A DNA stretch of 64,000 bases from UBA12077 sp963665525 (GTDB taxonomy: Bacteria > Bacteroidota > Bacteroidia > Bacteroidales > UBA12077): assembly GCA_963665525.1 (NCBI GenBank), contig OY762280.1:2294001-2358000 (forward strand), in the 5' to 3' direction. The notes under the pieces were generated by a model that was not told where the DNA came from, made no database searches, and was given only the letters and a program-made list of their open reading frames with translations. The position numbers and the translations under genes were made by a program. Each line of letters begins with the position of its first letter. The stretch's first letter is position 1. Of the stretch, positions 29,681-38,732 are shown one piece after another.

Positions 29681-30562
29681 CTAAATCATTGTTCTTACTT
29701 CATAAAAATTCTCATTCTCAGCTCCAAAACCAAAGTTCCATTCTGCAACACCCGGAATATTTGAACCGGCAAAATCGAACAATAATTTCTGTCCTGCGTG
29801 ATCCTTTATAAATTCATCAACTAATAAAAACATAGATCGCTTTTCACGCCCCAATTCATTTGCTGCATGATAATAAATAGCTCTATTATTCCATATTAAG
29901 AAAAAAGCAACAGAACAAACTTCCTCACCAGAATAAACAGTATAATATTCTCCCAAGTTATTCGATTCTGCAATTTTCATGATTTCATTCAAGTTCTTAA
30001 AATCCTGCTCAACAACTCCCTCTACATTCTTTCTTGAGTACATACCTTTCAACAGTTGGATCAATATTTCTGCATTAAATTCCCTTTTAACACTTAAACC
30101 AAGTTTTCTAACTTTCTTTACATTGTTTTTATTACTGCGCGAGTAATTTGATGCAATGGTTTCATAATCGTTCGATAAATCCAAAACCTGGGTTTGCTTC
30201 TTAGTAAATATTTCGCTCTCTGAAAAAGGACTTCCAGGATTAAACCAGCTATCAATAAATTTTACATATTTTAATGCTTCCTGAACAAACTCCTCTCCAA
30301 TTTCTACAGTTATATCTTGATTTGAAAAAATTCCCAAGAACTGTATAAACACTGGCTTATAAAAATACCTTTGCCCAAGCTTCTGGCGAATTGTGAGTGG
30401 CATTACAAACTGGTAATCATCAGATACAATAGCTTCCCAATCTGGGGAAACAATATTTAAATACCACGACATGGCATATACCAATGAGTTTTTAGAATTC
30501 TTAATTACAGAATCCCATTTCGTTTTATTAATTTGTTGGTATGTGAGGTATAGTAGTTTCAA
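29681..30562 (-). CDS. FemAB/GNAT-like acyl- or aminoacyl-transferase, paralogue 2
   Basis: The 293-residue paralogue of the neighbouring protein shares 'NSLVYAMSWYLNIVSPDWEA', 'RSNKNNVKKVRKLGL' and 'LLFDFAGSNIPGVAEWNFGFGA' in the same order. The gap between the genes is 14 bp, so they form one transcript. No signal peptide or membrane segment is present. The same family uncertainty applies: it could be a FemAB aminoacyltransferase or a general GNAT acyltransferase. The region upstream (30563-30738) carries an inverted repeat. Confidence 0.8.
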   Translation of the reverse strand: MKLLYLTYQQINKTKWDSVIKNSKNSLVYAMSWYLNIVSPDWEAIVSDDYQFVMPLTIRQKLGQRYFYKPVFIQFLGIFSNQDITVEIGEEFVQEALKYVKFIDSWFNPGSPFSESEIFTKKQTQVLDLSNDYETIASNYSRSNKNNVKKVRKLGLSVKREFNAEILIQLLKGMYSRKNVEGVVEQDFKNLNEIMKIAESNNLGEYYTVYSGEEVCSVAFFLIWNNRAIYYHAANELGREKRSMFLLVDEFIKDHAGQKLLFDFAGSNIPGVAEWNFGFGAENENFYEVRTMI

Positions 30563-30651
30563 AATAAAATATTATACTTTTAATTTCTAAAATTACAATA
30601 TTTCACAAGATTTCTGCTTTAAAATAAAAAAAGCACAGAAAAATCATTTTT

Positions 30652-30731
30652 AGTCACGGTGTGAATATCCTATAAAATGTTTTTATTCATTTAAACAGAA
30701 GCACTCCCGATTAGTAATTCACGCCGTGACT
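30652..30731. repeat. 15-bp inverted repeat bounding an 80-bp segment
   Basis: AGTCACGGTGTGAAT (30652-30666) and ATTCACGCCGTGACT (30717-30731) are inverted with one mismatch and a 50-nt spacer. The arms are GC-richer than the surroundings. One arm lies 8 bp after the stop of the lipoprotein gene. It is not followed by a T-run. A miniature inverted-repeat element or a regulatory structure is possible. Confidence 0.5.
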
Positions 30732-30738
30732 TATTCAT

Positions 30739-31263
30739 TTATGGCAAACAATTCAAATCTATTTCATAAACCTCTCCATTATACAATTCATAAGCAATTA
30801 CTCCATATAAATCTGTATAATATAGAGCTTTAACATCTAAATCAGAAACATATTGTGAAAAGTTATCCATTTTAAATACTTTATTGAACTCTCTATCTTC
30901 TATCTGGTATAGAATAAAATTATCGTAGGAATAGTTAGCACTACCGTAAAAATTAATCCAGTTGACTTGGATACTTTTATGATTTCTCAACACATTACAG
31001 TTCCATGTATTATGCGTTGCATCTAAACCTATTTTATCTAAATAAATATCTAAATGCTGAAAATAATTATCTTTATCAACACACTCATAATACTCCTGTA
31101 TATTTGAAATATAAAAACTATCCACAAGATTTTCAGAATAAAATACAATAGTATCATTTTCACTCATCAAAAACCATGTGTTTTTATCTACATTATAATA
31201 CTTCTCTTTATCACAAGCATTTAACAAAACTATTAATAATAAAAAGAACAATATTCTTCTCAT
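30739..31263 (-). CDS. Predicted lipoprotein, unknown function
   Basis: The 174-residue protein has a short lipoprotein signal (MRRILFFLLLIVLLNAC), so Cys17 is likely lipidated, followed by DKEKY. The mature part is rich in Asn, Asp and Tyr, with four further cysteines, and looks like an all-beta domain. I recognise no family. It lies 45 bp downstream of another orphan exported protein gene on the same strand. No homologue elsewhere in the window is evident. Confidence 0.75.
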   Translation of the reverse strand: MRRILFFLLLIVLLNACDKEKYYNVDKNTWFLMSENDTIVFYSENLVDSFYISNIQEYYECVDKDNYFQHLDIYLDKIGLDATHNTWNCNVLRNHKSIQVNWINFYGSANYSYDNFILYQIEDREFNKVFKMDNFSQYVSDLDVKALYYTDLYGVIAYELYNGEVYEIDLNCLP

Positions 31264-31308
31264 AGTTTATCTTAAATAATTATTCACAATAATAATATTT
31301 ACACTAAA

Positions 31309-31911
31309 TCACTCTATACACGCACATTTATATTCCCCTGTATGCACAACGGATAAGTTATCAAAATCAAAATACTGTTTCTCTAAATAAATTTTATAAG
31401 TGATATCCTCTATTTCTGGCGGGCATTTAGGCTTCAAGTTTTCATCTTTAATCTCTACTTTTGTGTCAAAGTAAATTGAATTATTTTCAAGTTTTAAATC
31501 TAGATAATACGTTACATCTAGCACTTCTCTCTCTTCAATTAAATCATAAATCATCAACCCTCTAATGTTTGATGTACCTTCATCAAAGATTGCATACCTA
31601 TCATTTATTATTCCTAAAAAGTAATCCCCTAAAAAGGTTTTTTCAGACATTACGCTATTGCATGGATAAATAAAAATCTCTTCAGAAGTACATTCCGACT
31701 TTTTAGCAATACTGAAGGATTTGTACACTAAAATTGTCGTATCATGTTTTTGTTTAAAACTAAAGTTATCGGTATTTTTAAGCAACCCAAACTTTTGATA
31801 TTCAGCTTCGGTTCTTGTACCTTCTATCATATTATGCTGACTACTTTGTGCAGATAAAACTTGCACAAAAGCTATAAGTATAATAAACGTTAAATTAATA
31901 TTTTTCATCAC
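31309..31911 (-). CDS. Exported protein, unknown function
   Basis: The 200-residue protein has a signal peptide (~1-21, 'VQVLSAQ' cut) and no lipobox. The mature part is mixed polar with five cysteines, the last two in the C-terminal 'YKCACIE', suggesting disulfides after export. I recognise no domain. An ATG one codon later is an equally good start. The gene lies between the deacetylase-like gene and the lipoprotein gene on the same strand, with gaps of 29 and 45 bp. Confidence 0.72.
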   Translation of the reverse strand: MMKNINLTFIILIAFVQVLSAQSSQHNMIEGTRTEAEYQKFGLLKNTDNFSFKQKHDTTILVYKSFSIAKKSECTSEEIFIYPCNSVMSEKTFLGDYFLGIINDRYAIFDEGTSNIRGLMIYDLIEEREVLDVTYYLDLKLENNSIYFDTKVEIKDENLKPKCPPEIEDITYKIYLEKQYFDFDNLSVVHTGEYKCACIE

Positions 31912-31940
31912 TGAAAAATTAGAGTATTGTCACTATGATT

Positions 31941-33266
31941 TTACTTTTCAAAAATAATCTCCAACATTCGTTTATACACAGGCTCCCATCCTTTCCAGTG
32001 TCCATGATCGCTTAAGGATTCGTTATGCCACAAACTTATGAAAGTTCCATTTACTTGTTTTACTTTGTTTATAATTTCTTCTATTCTTTGAATAGCTCCA
32101 TCAACACTCAGTTTTAAATATTGGTTTAAAGTTACATCCATTACCTGGAAAGGATAAATTTTTAGTTCTGTCTCTACTTCGTTATATAAGTCGTAAAATT
32201 TGAATGGAGTGCATGTGCTAGCTCTAAAACCGACATCTGTACCATAGCCTAAAGTATAGTCTTCTTTTATCCCAAGTTTAATCAGATTCTGGTAAGTTTC
32301 AGTAAATAACAGTTTTAAATAATGTTGGCGACTTTTAGTTATTGACTTCTGGGATAATCCTTGCAAATATTTAAGTTCCTTCTGTAATTGAGCGAAGTCA
32401 TTATTAGATGCATACGAAGGGTGAATTCCAATTTCTGTTTTGGCAGATATGTTTTTTATCAATTCCTGAAAAGCTTCATTATCTAGAGGAAGATTCTTAT
32501 CGTAAGTATTGTAATTTCCAACTAAGAAAAACCACAAAGGCTCTATTCCATACTTTCGATGCATCGATTCCAAATAACCATAAGTATCAAAAGGATCTTT
32601 TTCGCCTGCTAAGGTCTGAAAGCGTTTTTTATTTTCGTTAAAATCAAGCTTTAACAAATCACGCATACCGGCTCCTAAAGTTCGAACGGTGCCTTTAAAT
32701 AAATAAGCATAAGCATTATCTATATCTATAGTAGAAATGTATTTAAACTCACGTTTACAAGTCTGCAAGTCTGGAAACTTATTATTTAATAATTCTGAAA
32801 ATCTACAAATCCACTGATCAACTAGCGGATCGTATAAAAATCCGTTTTTACCTGCCAAACTCTGATCTGCCTCAAAACGACCGTGCTGATCGGCACTAAA
32901 AGGCAAATACTCTTCATAACGACTAATCAGATAAAAACTTGCAGCAAAAATATCAAAAGGTAAATCTGCTCCGGTTGTTTGAAAAAATATTTTTTGATGA
33001 TCCCAATCTGAAACTTTTATTTTCTTTTGCAAAATATTGGTTTCGAATAAAAGATCAACCGGTTTTATGTGGAAACTTCTTTCGACAGCTCTGTTTGAAT
33101 AATTTATTTTAGGTAAATCTGAACTTAAGAATTCCTGATTATTCGTTGTTAAAGTAAATTCAATTCCCAGAATATCGTTAAATAAGAACTTTAAGATATA
33201 ATCTAATCTGGATGATTGTTTTTCTGAATAAATTAGTACCAAAGCCTTAGATTTTAGTTTATTCAA
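31941..33266 (-). CDS. Polysaccharide deacetylase-like (divergent NodB-type) protein
   Basis: The 441-residue protein lacks a signal peptide. An N-terminal domain (~1-165, 'SRYEEYLPF', 'DPLVDQW') is typical of a Bacteroidetes family with a NodB-type C-terminal half. In the catalytic half 'STIDIDNAY' replaces the canonical TFDD, 'EIGIHPSY' is the HxxSx-like metal site, and 'SLWHNESL' near the C-terminus supplies the late His. These suggest a metal-dependent carbohydrate deacetylase or hydrolase with a divergent first motif. It lies 18 bp after mutS2 in transcription order, so they may share a transcript. The substrate is unknown. Confidence 0.85.
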   Translation of the reverse strand: MNKLKSKALVLIYSEKQSSRLDYILKFLFNDILGIEFTLTTNNQEFLSSDLPKINYSNRAVERSFHIKPVDLLFETNILQKKIKVSDWDHQKIFFQTTGADLPFDIFAASFYLISRYEEYLPFSADQHGRFEADQSLAGKNGFLYDPLVDQWICRFSELLNNKFPDLQTCKREFKYISTIDIDNAYAYLFKGTVRTLGAGMRDLLKLDFNENKKRFQTLAGEKDPFDTYGYLESMHRKYGIEPLWFFLVGNYNTYDKNLPLDNEAFQELIKNISAKTEIGIHPSYASNNDFAQLQKELKYLQGLSQKSITKSRQHYLKLLFTETYQNLIKLGIKEDYTLGYGTDVGFRASTCTPFKFYDLYNEVETELKIYPFQVMDVTLNQYLKLSVDGAIQRIEEIINKVKQVNGTFISLWHNESLSDHGHWKGWEPVYKRMLEIIFEK

Positions 33267-33284
33267 ATTTACGAAAAATTACGA

Positions 33285-35765
33285 TCATTCAAATTCGACA
33301 ATCGTAATTCCCGAACCTCCAAATTGAACGCTTTCATCGTGAAAACGCCCTACAACATCAACCGTTTCCAGATATTGACGAATTAACTGACGTAAGATGC
33401 CATCTCCTTTTCCGTGCAGAATCTTAACTGATCCGATATTAATTACAATAGCTTCGTCGATAAAATCTTTCACAATTTGTAAAGCTTCCTCTGCTCTCTT
33501 ACCACGAACATCAATTTCGGGTTTAAACTTGAGTCTGCGTTCTCCAAAATCACTAAATGATGATTTTGCTGATCCTGAACTCTTTGTCTGCTTTTTATAT
33601 TGATTTTCTGATATCTTCTCCAGCTTTCGTTCATCTATAGTAGTAATCATATTGCCGAAAGCAACCATAATACTTTTGCCATTTACATCGAGAACCTCTC
33701 CCACAGAATCTTGTCCAAACAACCTTACTTTATCGCCTGTTTCAATGACATCCGGCTTAGCTTCTTTAATTTCTTCTTTGCCCTCAGATTTCATTTTCTT
33801 TTTACCACCTTGCTTGTCACGATTTTTAAGCTTTTCGATTTTTCTCTGAATTCTGGCTTCCTCCTCTGCATCAACAGCGTTTAAGTTTTCTTTAAAATCA
33901 GTAAGGTTCTTACGAGCTTTTCGTGTGCGTTCTTTTTCGGCTTTACTTTCTTTAATTTCACGAATCGTATTTTCGATACGTTTATTTACATCAGCGAGCA
34001 TAGCCTCAGCCTCTTCTTTGGCTTTTTTAATGATTTCTTTTCTTAATTTATCAGCTATTTCAAGTTCTGAGGTATATTTTGCAATTTGTTCTTCTAGTTT
34101 CTTTTCCGATTTTCGCACACTATCGCGTTTGGTTTCCCAGTAACGCTTATCACGAATAATATCTTTCAGGTTTTTATCAAAATCGATATGATCTTTCCCG
34201 ATTTTATCGGTTGCTTTTTTAAGGATTTCTTCTGGCAGCCCAATTTTACGAGCAATCTCGAATGCAAATGAACTTCCAGGCTCACCAATAGAAAGTTTAA
34301 ATAATGGCTCAATTTTACCGGTATCAAAAAGCATAGCGCCATTTTCAATTCCGTGCTCCGACGATGCAAAATGTTTAAGCGATGTATAATGTGTTGTGAT
34401 TACTCCAAATGCCTGTTTCTGATTCAAACTATCTAAAATAGCTTCAGCAATGGCTCCTCCGAGCATTGGTTCAGTTCCCGATCCAAATTCATCAATTAAT
34501 ACCAAAGTATCGTTATTTGCTGATTTGATGAAATTCTTCATATTCAGCAAATGCGAACTATATGTACTTAAGTCATTTTCAATGGATTGATCGTCGCCAA
34601 TATTAATGAACACATTTTTGAATAATCCAATCTCTGAATTCTCGTTCATTGGAACCAACAAGCCACACTGAAACATATACTGCAACAAACCAACTGTTTG
34701 CAAGCATACCGACTTACCTCCTGCGTTAGGTCCCGAAATCAATAATATTCGCTGATTATCGTTATTTAGTTTCATATCCAAAGGAACAACCTTACGATTT
34801 TCTTCTTTAAACGATAGAAACAATAATGGATGAACCGCTTGCTTCCATTCTAACATGGGTTTATCATTAAATATTGGTTTTATTCCATTGAGTCTATTGG
34901 CTAGCATAGCTTTTGAGCGAATAAAATCAATGGTCCCCATGTATTCGTATGCAAACATCAGATCATCGAGATATGGTCTAATATCATCAGCAAACTGAGT
35001 AAGAATTTTTATGATCTCACGTCGCTCGGCATAATATAATTCTTTAATATCATTGTTTAACTCAACTATTTCTGTTGGTTCAATATATGCTGTTTTTCCT
35101 GTAGCAGATTCATCGAGGATTAAACCTTTAATTTTTCGTTTATGCGATGCATCAACCGGAATTGTTGCCCTACCGTCGCGAACCGACAATGTTACGTCTT
35201 GCTCAACAATACCATTTTTTTGTGCATCTTTTAAAATTGCATGTAAGCGCTTTGATACAGAACTTTCTTTATCGCGAATATCTTTACGAATTATGGACAG
35301 TTCTTGTGATGCATTATCTTTTATTTTACCCTGCTTTGAAATAATGGCATCAATTCTTTCAAAAATAAATGGATACAGCTTTATGTTATCTGCAAGCTTT
35401 TGCAAATAAGGATATTTATCTTCCTCTTTTCGTGCTTTAAAAAATCGAAGAATAGATCTGATTGTTTCTAATGATCGTTTTAAATCGTAAAGTTCTTCAA
35501 CCAATAGATAAGTACCTTCGATTTTAATTTTCTTTAAAGTTGGAGTAAGATCAAAAAAGTGATTTAAAGGAAAATCATCTTCCATTAACATAATCTGCTT
35601 AAACTCATCAACCTGGGTAACAAGAGTTTCAATAAATGAATGTTTATTCGAAAAACGAATTTTATCAACTCGCATTCGCCCTAAATTACTCAAACATCCA
35701 CCTTTAAGCATATCACGGATTTTGTCAAATCCTATTTTATTTTCGAAATTATCGGGATATAGCAC
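33285..35765 (-). CDS. mutS2: MutS2-family ATPase/endonuclease with Smr domain
   Basis: The 826-residue protein has the MutS core with a P-loop 'SGPNAGGKSVCLQTVG', 'DEFGSGTEPMLGGAIAEAI' (Walker B) and 'TTHYTSLKHFA'. It lacks the mismatch-recognition domain I of MutS. A long charged coiled coil follows (~520-670), then a KOW-like segment and a C-terminal Smr nuclease domain ('IDVRGKRAEEAL', 'VKILHGKGDGILR'). MutS2 proteins act on recombination intermediates or, in Gram-positives, rescue collided ribosomes. Length fits the family. A promoter candidate lies just upstream. Confidence 0.95.
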   Translation of the reverse strand: MLYPDNFENKIGFDKIRDMLKGGCLSNLGRMRVDKIRFSNKHSFIETLVTQVDEFKQIMLMEDDFPLNHFFDLTPTLKKIKIEGTYLLVEELYDLKRSLETIRSILRFFKARKEEDKYPYLQKLADNIKLYPFIFERIDAIISKQGKIKDNASQELSIIRKDIRDKESSVSKRLHAILKDAQKNGIVEQDVTLSVRDGRATIPVDASHKRKIKGLILDESATGKTAYIEPTEIVELNNDIKELYYAERREIIKILTQFADDIRPYLDDLMFAYEYMGTIDFIRSKAMLANRLNGIKPIFNDKPMLEWKQAVHPLLFLSFKEENRKVVPLDMKLNNDNQRILLISGPNAGGKSVCLQTVGLLQYMFQCGLLVPMNENSEIGLFKNVFINIGDDQSIENDLSTYSSHLLNMKNFIKSANNDTLVLIDEFGSGTEPMLGGAIAEAILDSLNQKQAFGVITTHYTSLKHFASSEHGIENGAMLFDTGKIEPLFKLSIGEPGSSFAFEIARKIGLPEEILKKATDKIGKDHIDFDKNLKDIIRDKRYWETKRDSVRKSEKKLEEQIAKYTSELEIADKLRKEIIKKAKEEAEAMLADVNKRIENTIREIKESKAEKERTRKARKNLTDFKENLNAVDAEEEARIQRKIEKLKNRDKQGGKKKMKSEGKEEIKEAKPDVIETGDKVRLFGQDSVGEVLDVNGKSIMVAFGNMITTIDERKLEKISENQYKKQTKSSGSAKSSFSDFGERRLKFKPEIDVRGKRAEEALQIVKDFIDEAIVINIGSVKILHGKGDGILRQLIRQYLETVDVVGRFHDESVQFGGSGITIVEFE

Positions 35766-35793
35766 TACTTCTTTTTTTGCTGTTAAATTTGCA

Positions 35794-35829
35794 CAAAATT
35801 AACATTTTTAGAAGCATAGATCACACAAA
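35794..35829 (-). promoter_or_regulatory. Candidate mutS2 promoter
   Basis: On the - strand TAATTTTG (35801-35794) fits TAnnTTTG and lies 28 bp upstream of the mutS2 ATG. A TTTG at 35829-35826 lies 24 bp further upstream, slightly longer than the usual spacing for the -33 box. Confidence 0.4.
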
Positions 35830-35927
35830 AACATTTGTTTAAAAGTATTTTTAATAATTAAACTCTAAAAATGCTCTTATAAAATTATTTATTACTTATT
35901 TTGTGCCTTGACAAAGGCATATTTCTA

Positions 35928-36278
35928 ATGTTTCAATTTGGATTATTTTCAACATTTATACCTTATTTGTTACTTACCATAGCTTACTTAAGCTTTATTG
36001 GAAATATTGCTTTAAATAAAAATCAATACCTTGATTTTGAAGGTTTACCTACTCAATATGAAATTTCTAAAATCGATCATTTTAGTTGTGTTTCATTTCA
36101 GCATTCTGCAGAAAAAGACTGGTATAATTATGTTAATCACTTTTTCGCTTATCAACAGAAAAATGTTGAGCACCATACAAAACATTTAGATAAACCTTCT
36201 AATTATCTGGTGAAATGTAATATTACTAACGAATTTGTAAATACATCTTTATTTACAAGACCTCCTCCAGTAGCATAA
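35928..36278 (+). CDS. Small single-span membrane protein at the heme-receptor locus, unknown
   Basis: Starting at the ATG at 35928 the product has 116 residues. The TTG at 35901 would add nine residues that overlap a small hairpin (TGCCTT GACA AAGGCA, 35904-35919), so the ATG is preferred. One N-terminal hydrophobic span ('FGLFSTFIPYLLLTIAYLSFIG') anchors it. The rest is polar, with six His and two Cys residues, and ends in 'TRPPPVA'. I recognise no domain. It precedes the TonB receptor gene by 137 bp on the same strand, so a role in the heme locus is possible. The His/Cys content would fit metal or heme contact, which is speculative. Confidence 0.65.
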   Translation: MFQFGLFSTFIPYLLLTIAYLSFIGNIALNKNQYLDFEGLPTQYEISKIDHFSCVSFQHSAEKDWYNYVNHFFAYQQKNVEHHTKHLDKPSNYLVKCNITNEFVNTSLFTRPPPVA

Positions 36279-36305
36279 ATCACTTCTTTAAATAGTTAAA
36301 TCAGA

Positions 36306-36366
36306 CTTATAATTTATAAGCAACCCTTATTTTATTTCTTTGGTAAATGTTGAGAATACCTATTCT
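36306..36366 (+). promoter_or_regulatory. Two palindromes upstream of the TonB receptor gene
   Basis: CTTATAA-T-TTATAAG (36306-36320) and AGAATA-CC-TATTCT (36353-36366) are perfect dyads, 50-110 bp before the receptor start. Either could be an operator for an iron or heme regulator; neither matches the classical Fur box. The AT content makes chance dyads fairly likely. Confidence 0.3.
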
Positions 36367-36415
36367 TGGCAAGATACCATAAGTTTATTCTATAACAATT
36401 TATACATATTGATTT

Positions 36416-38707
36416 ATGCGTAAAAATAAAAGCGTGTATTATACATTATTATTCTTTATTACATATTTTAATGTTTACGGTCAAGAAACAATAACAAAGG
36501 TTCAAGTTCTTCAAGAAGAAAATAATATCCCAATACCATATGCAAATATAAGCTGGAAATACATTACCGAAACAAACTTAAAAGGTAATGCAGTTTCAGA
36601 CGAAGATGGGTATTTTTCAATAAAAAATGAATCCAATCGAGAAGTAAGTATCACAATTAGTTGTATTGGATTTAAAGCTTATACTGATACCATAAGAATT
36701 GAAGAAACCCATAAAATCTATTTGAAAGAAGATATTTTTAATCTTGAGCAAGTTACAGTAACCGGCACAAGAACTCCTCATAGCCTAAAAAGAGCCCCGG
36801 TATTAACGCAGGTAGTCTCCAGTAAAGAAATTGATCAGATAAATGCCACGACTGTGTTGGAAGCTTTAGAATCAGAAATTCCCGGAATAGAAACTGCTCG
36901 TCATGGTTATGGTCCTGCATTAAATATGCAAGGTTTAGACGCTAGTTATACTTTAGTTCTAATTGATGGTGAACGCGCAGCAGGAGAAACAGATGGAAAT
37001 ATTGATTACTCGAAAATTAATGCCGGTAATATTGATCGTATAGAAATTATTCGTGGTGCAAGTTCAACTTTATATGGTTCAAATGCTATAGGAGGTGTTA
37101 TTAATATCATTACCAAAAAGCCTAAAAATAATGTCGATTTTAAAATTGATTTAAGATACGACCAACAAAACGAAAAAAACTATTCCAGTGCAGACCTTGA
37201 CCTTGTGGACGATGGCGATTATAGATTATACCTTCAAAACCATGACTTCCCTACCTTAAATGGAAATATAAGTTTGGGTATTAAAAAAGAAAAATTATAC
37301 AGTCATACCTATATCAATTTTAAAAGTGCAGATGCATATCAACTTACAGATTCGAAAGCCATTGAAAAGTATTATCCAAATTTCGACACAACCATCATTA
37401 ACAATGATAATGTTGGTACTCCAACATCAAGCATTAATGGTTATATGGATTACACTATTAATCAAAAAATTGGATATCAAAACGATCACTGGAAATACGA
37501 ACTGCGAGCTAACTATTACCAGCACGAAGAATTTGATTTTGATAATAATAACATTCATAACTTATTTAAAAACTATACTATTGGAGGACATGCAAATTAT
37601 ACAATCAATAGTAATCAAAACTTAAACTTTGCACTGAATCACGATACATACAATAAATTCGATGCTTTTGATAAAACAGATGATAAGTCTCATAACTACA
37701 GACAAAGCTTTAATAATGCGAGATTAAACTATACCTTAAATCTAAAAGAAAAGCACAATCTTTTAATCGGAGTAGAAAATTTTAATGAAGAACTGGAAAG
37801 TGATATGTTTGATTCCAGCGGTGTTTTAATCACAAAAAATGCAAATGACTTTGTTTGGATTATACAAGATGAATATAAACTGAAAGATCAGTTTATAATG
37901 ATTCTAGGAGCAAGAAACAGCTGGCATTCGGCATATGGTTATCACATAACTCCATCAGTTTCTGCAAAATATTCAGTTCGAAAAATAAACTTCAGATTAT
38001 ACTATGCCCGAGGCTTTAGGTCTCCAAGCCTAAAAGAATTATATATGAACTGGGATCATCTTGGAATGTTTGAAATTATTGGCAACTCCGATTTAAAACC
38101 TGAAGAAAACAACTATTATTCGTTCTCCGCTGAATATCTTCACAATAATAGTAACCTAAATATTACTTTAATCACATCCTACAATCAAATCTATAATAAA
38201 ATAGATGGTTACTGGTCTGGAAGCAATCAAGATACTTACTATTACAATAATGTTGGTGAACAAAGCATTATCAATATTGAGGGTTTATTAAAATGGAAAA
38301 TCTGGAAAGGAATAAAACTTAAAGGTGGATATGTTTATACTAAACTAACTGATATTTCGGAAAGTGTTAATTTATCTGCTATTAGTCCACATTCATTTAC
38401 AACTCAGATAGAATATAGTTTCCAAAAGGAAAACTATCGCTTATCGGCTAACATATCGGGAAAAATAAGAAGTAAAAAAGAGTACATGGTACAATCCGAT
38501 ATAAATGATATTTATCCCGAAGAATATTACCAGGTTAAATACCCTGCTTACTCTATCTGGAATTTTACAATCAATCAAAAATATTTGAGCTATTCTTTAA
38601 ATGCAGGAATAAAAAACCTATTTAACTATATAGCACCAATCGCAAATTACAATACTTCTGCAAGTCCCGGAAGAAGATATTTTATAAGCTTAGGATATAA
38701 TTTTTAA
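36416..38707 (+). CDS. TonB-dependent receptor, probable heme receptor (HmuR-like)
   Basis: The 763-residue protein has a signal peptide (~1-23), a CarboxypepD_reg-like N-terminal domain (~25-105), a TonB-box region ('LEQVTVTGTRTP'), a plug ('LDGLDASYTLVLIDGER'-like, with 'SSTLYGSNAIGGVINIITKK') and a long barrel ending 'RRYFISLGYNF'. Barrel motifs 'YARGFRSPSLKELY' and 'NPxLKPE'-type 'NSDLKPEENNYYSFSAEY' are typical of heme and siderophore receptors. The HmuY-family gene follows 25 bp later, so heme uptake is the best assignment. In Porphyromonas the order is hmuY then hmuR; here it is reversed. Confidence 0.88.
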   Translation: MRKNKSVYYTLLFFITYFNVYGQETITKVQVLQEENNIPIPYANISWKYITETNLKGNAVSDEDGYFSIKNESNREVSITISCIGFKAYTDTIRIEETHKIYLKEDIFNLEQVTVTGTRTPHSLKRAPVLTQVVSSKEIDQINATTVLEALESEIPGIETARHGYGPALNMQGLDASYTLVLIDGERAAGETDGNIDYSKINAGNIDRIEIIRGASSTLYGSNAIGGVINIITKKPKNNVDFKIDLRYDQQNEKNYSSADLDLVDDGDYRLYLQNHDFPTLNGNISLGIKKEKLYSHTYINFKSADAYQLTDSKAIEKYYPNFDTTIINNDNVGTPTSSINGYMDYTINQKIGYQNDHWKYELRANYYQHEEFDFDNNNIHNLFKNYTIGGHANYTINSNQNLNFALNHDTYNKFDAFDKTDDKSHNYRQSFNNARLNYTLNLKEKHNLLIGVENFNEELESDMFDSSGVLITKNANDFVWIIQDEYKLKDQFIMILGARNSWHSAYGYHITPSVSAKYSVRKINFRLYYARGFRSPSLKELYMNWDHLGMFEIIGNSDLKPEENNYYSFSAEYLHNNSNLNITLITSYNQIYNKIDGYWSGSNQDTYYYNNVGEQSIINIEGLLKWKIWKGIKLKGGYVYTKLTDISESVNLSAISPHSFTTQIEYSFQKENYRLSANISGKIRSKKEYMVQSDINDIYPEEYYQVKYPAYSIWNFTINQKYLSYSLNAGIKNLFNYIAPIANYNTSASPGRRYFISLGYNF

Positions 38708-38732
38708 TACATAATAACTAAATATTTAAAAG

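Noticed and set aside
30652..30731. Insertion sequence remnant
   Set aside because: The segment is only 80 bp, has no transposase fragment, and I could not see a target-site duplication; kept only as an inverted repeat.
33397..35409. + strand ORFs opposite mutS2
   Set aside because: They mirror the strongly conserved MutS2 coding frame and lack any recognisable protein feature.
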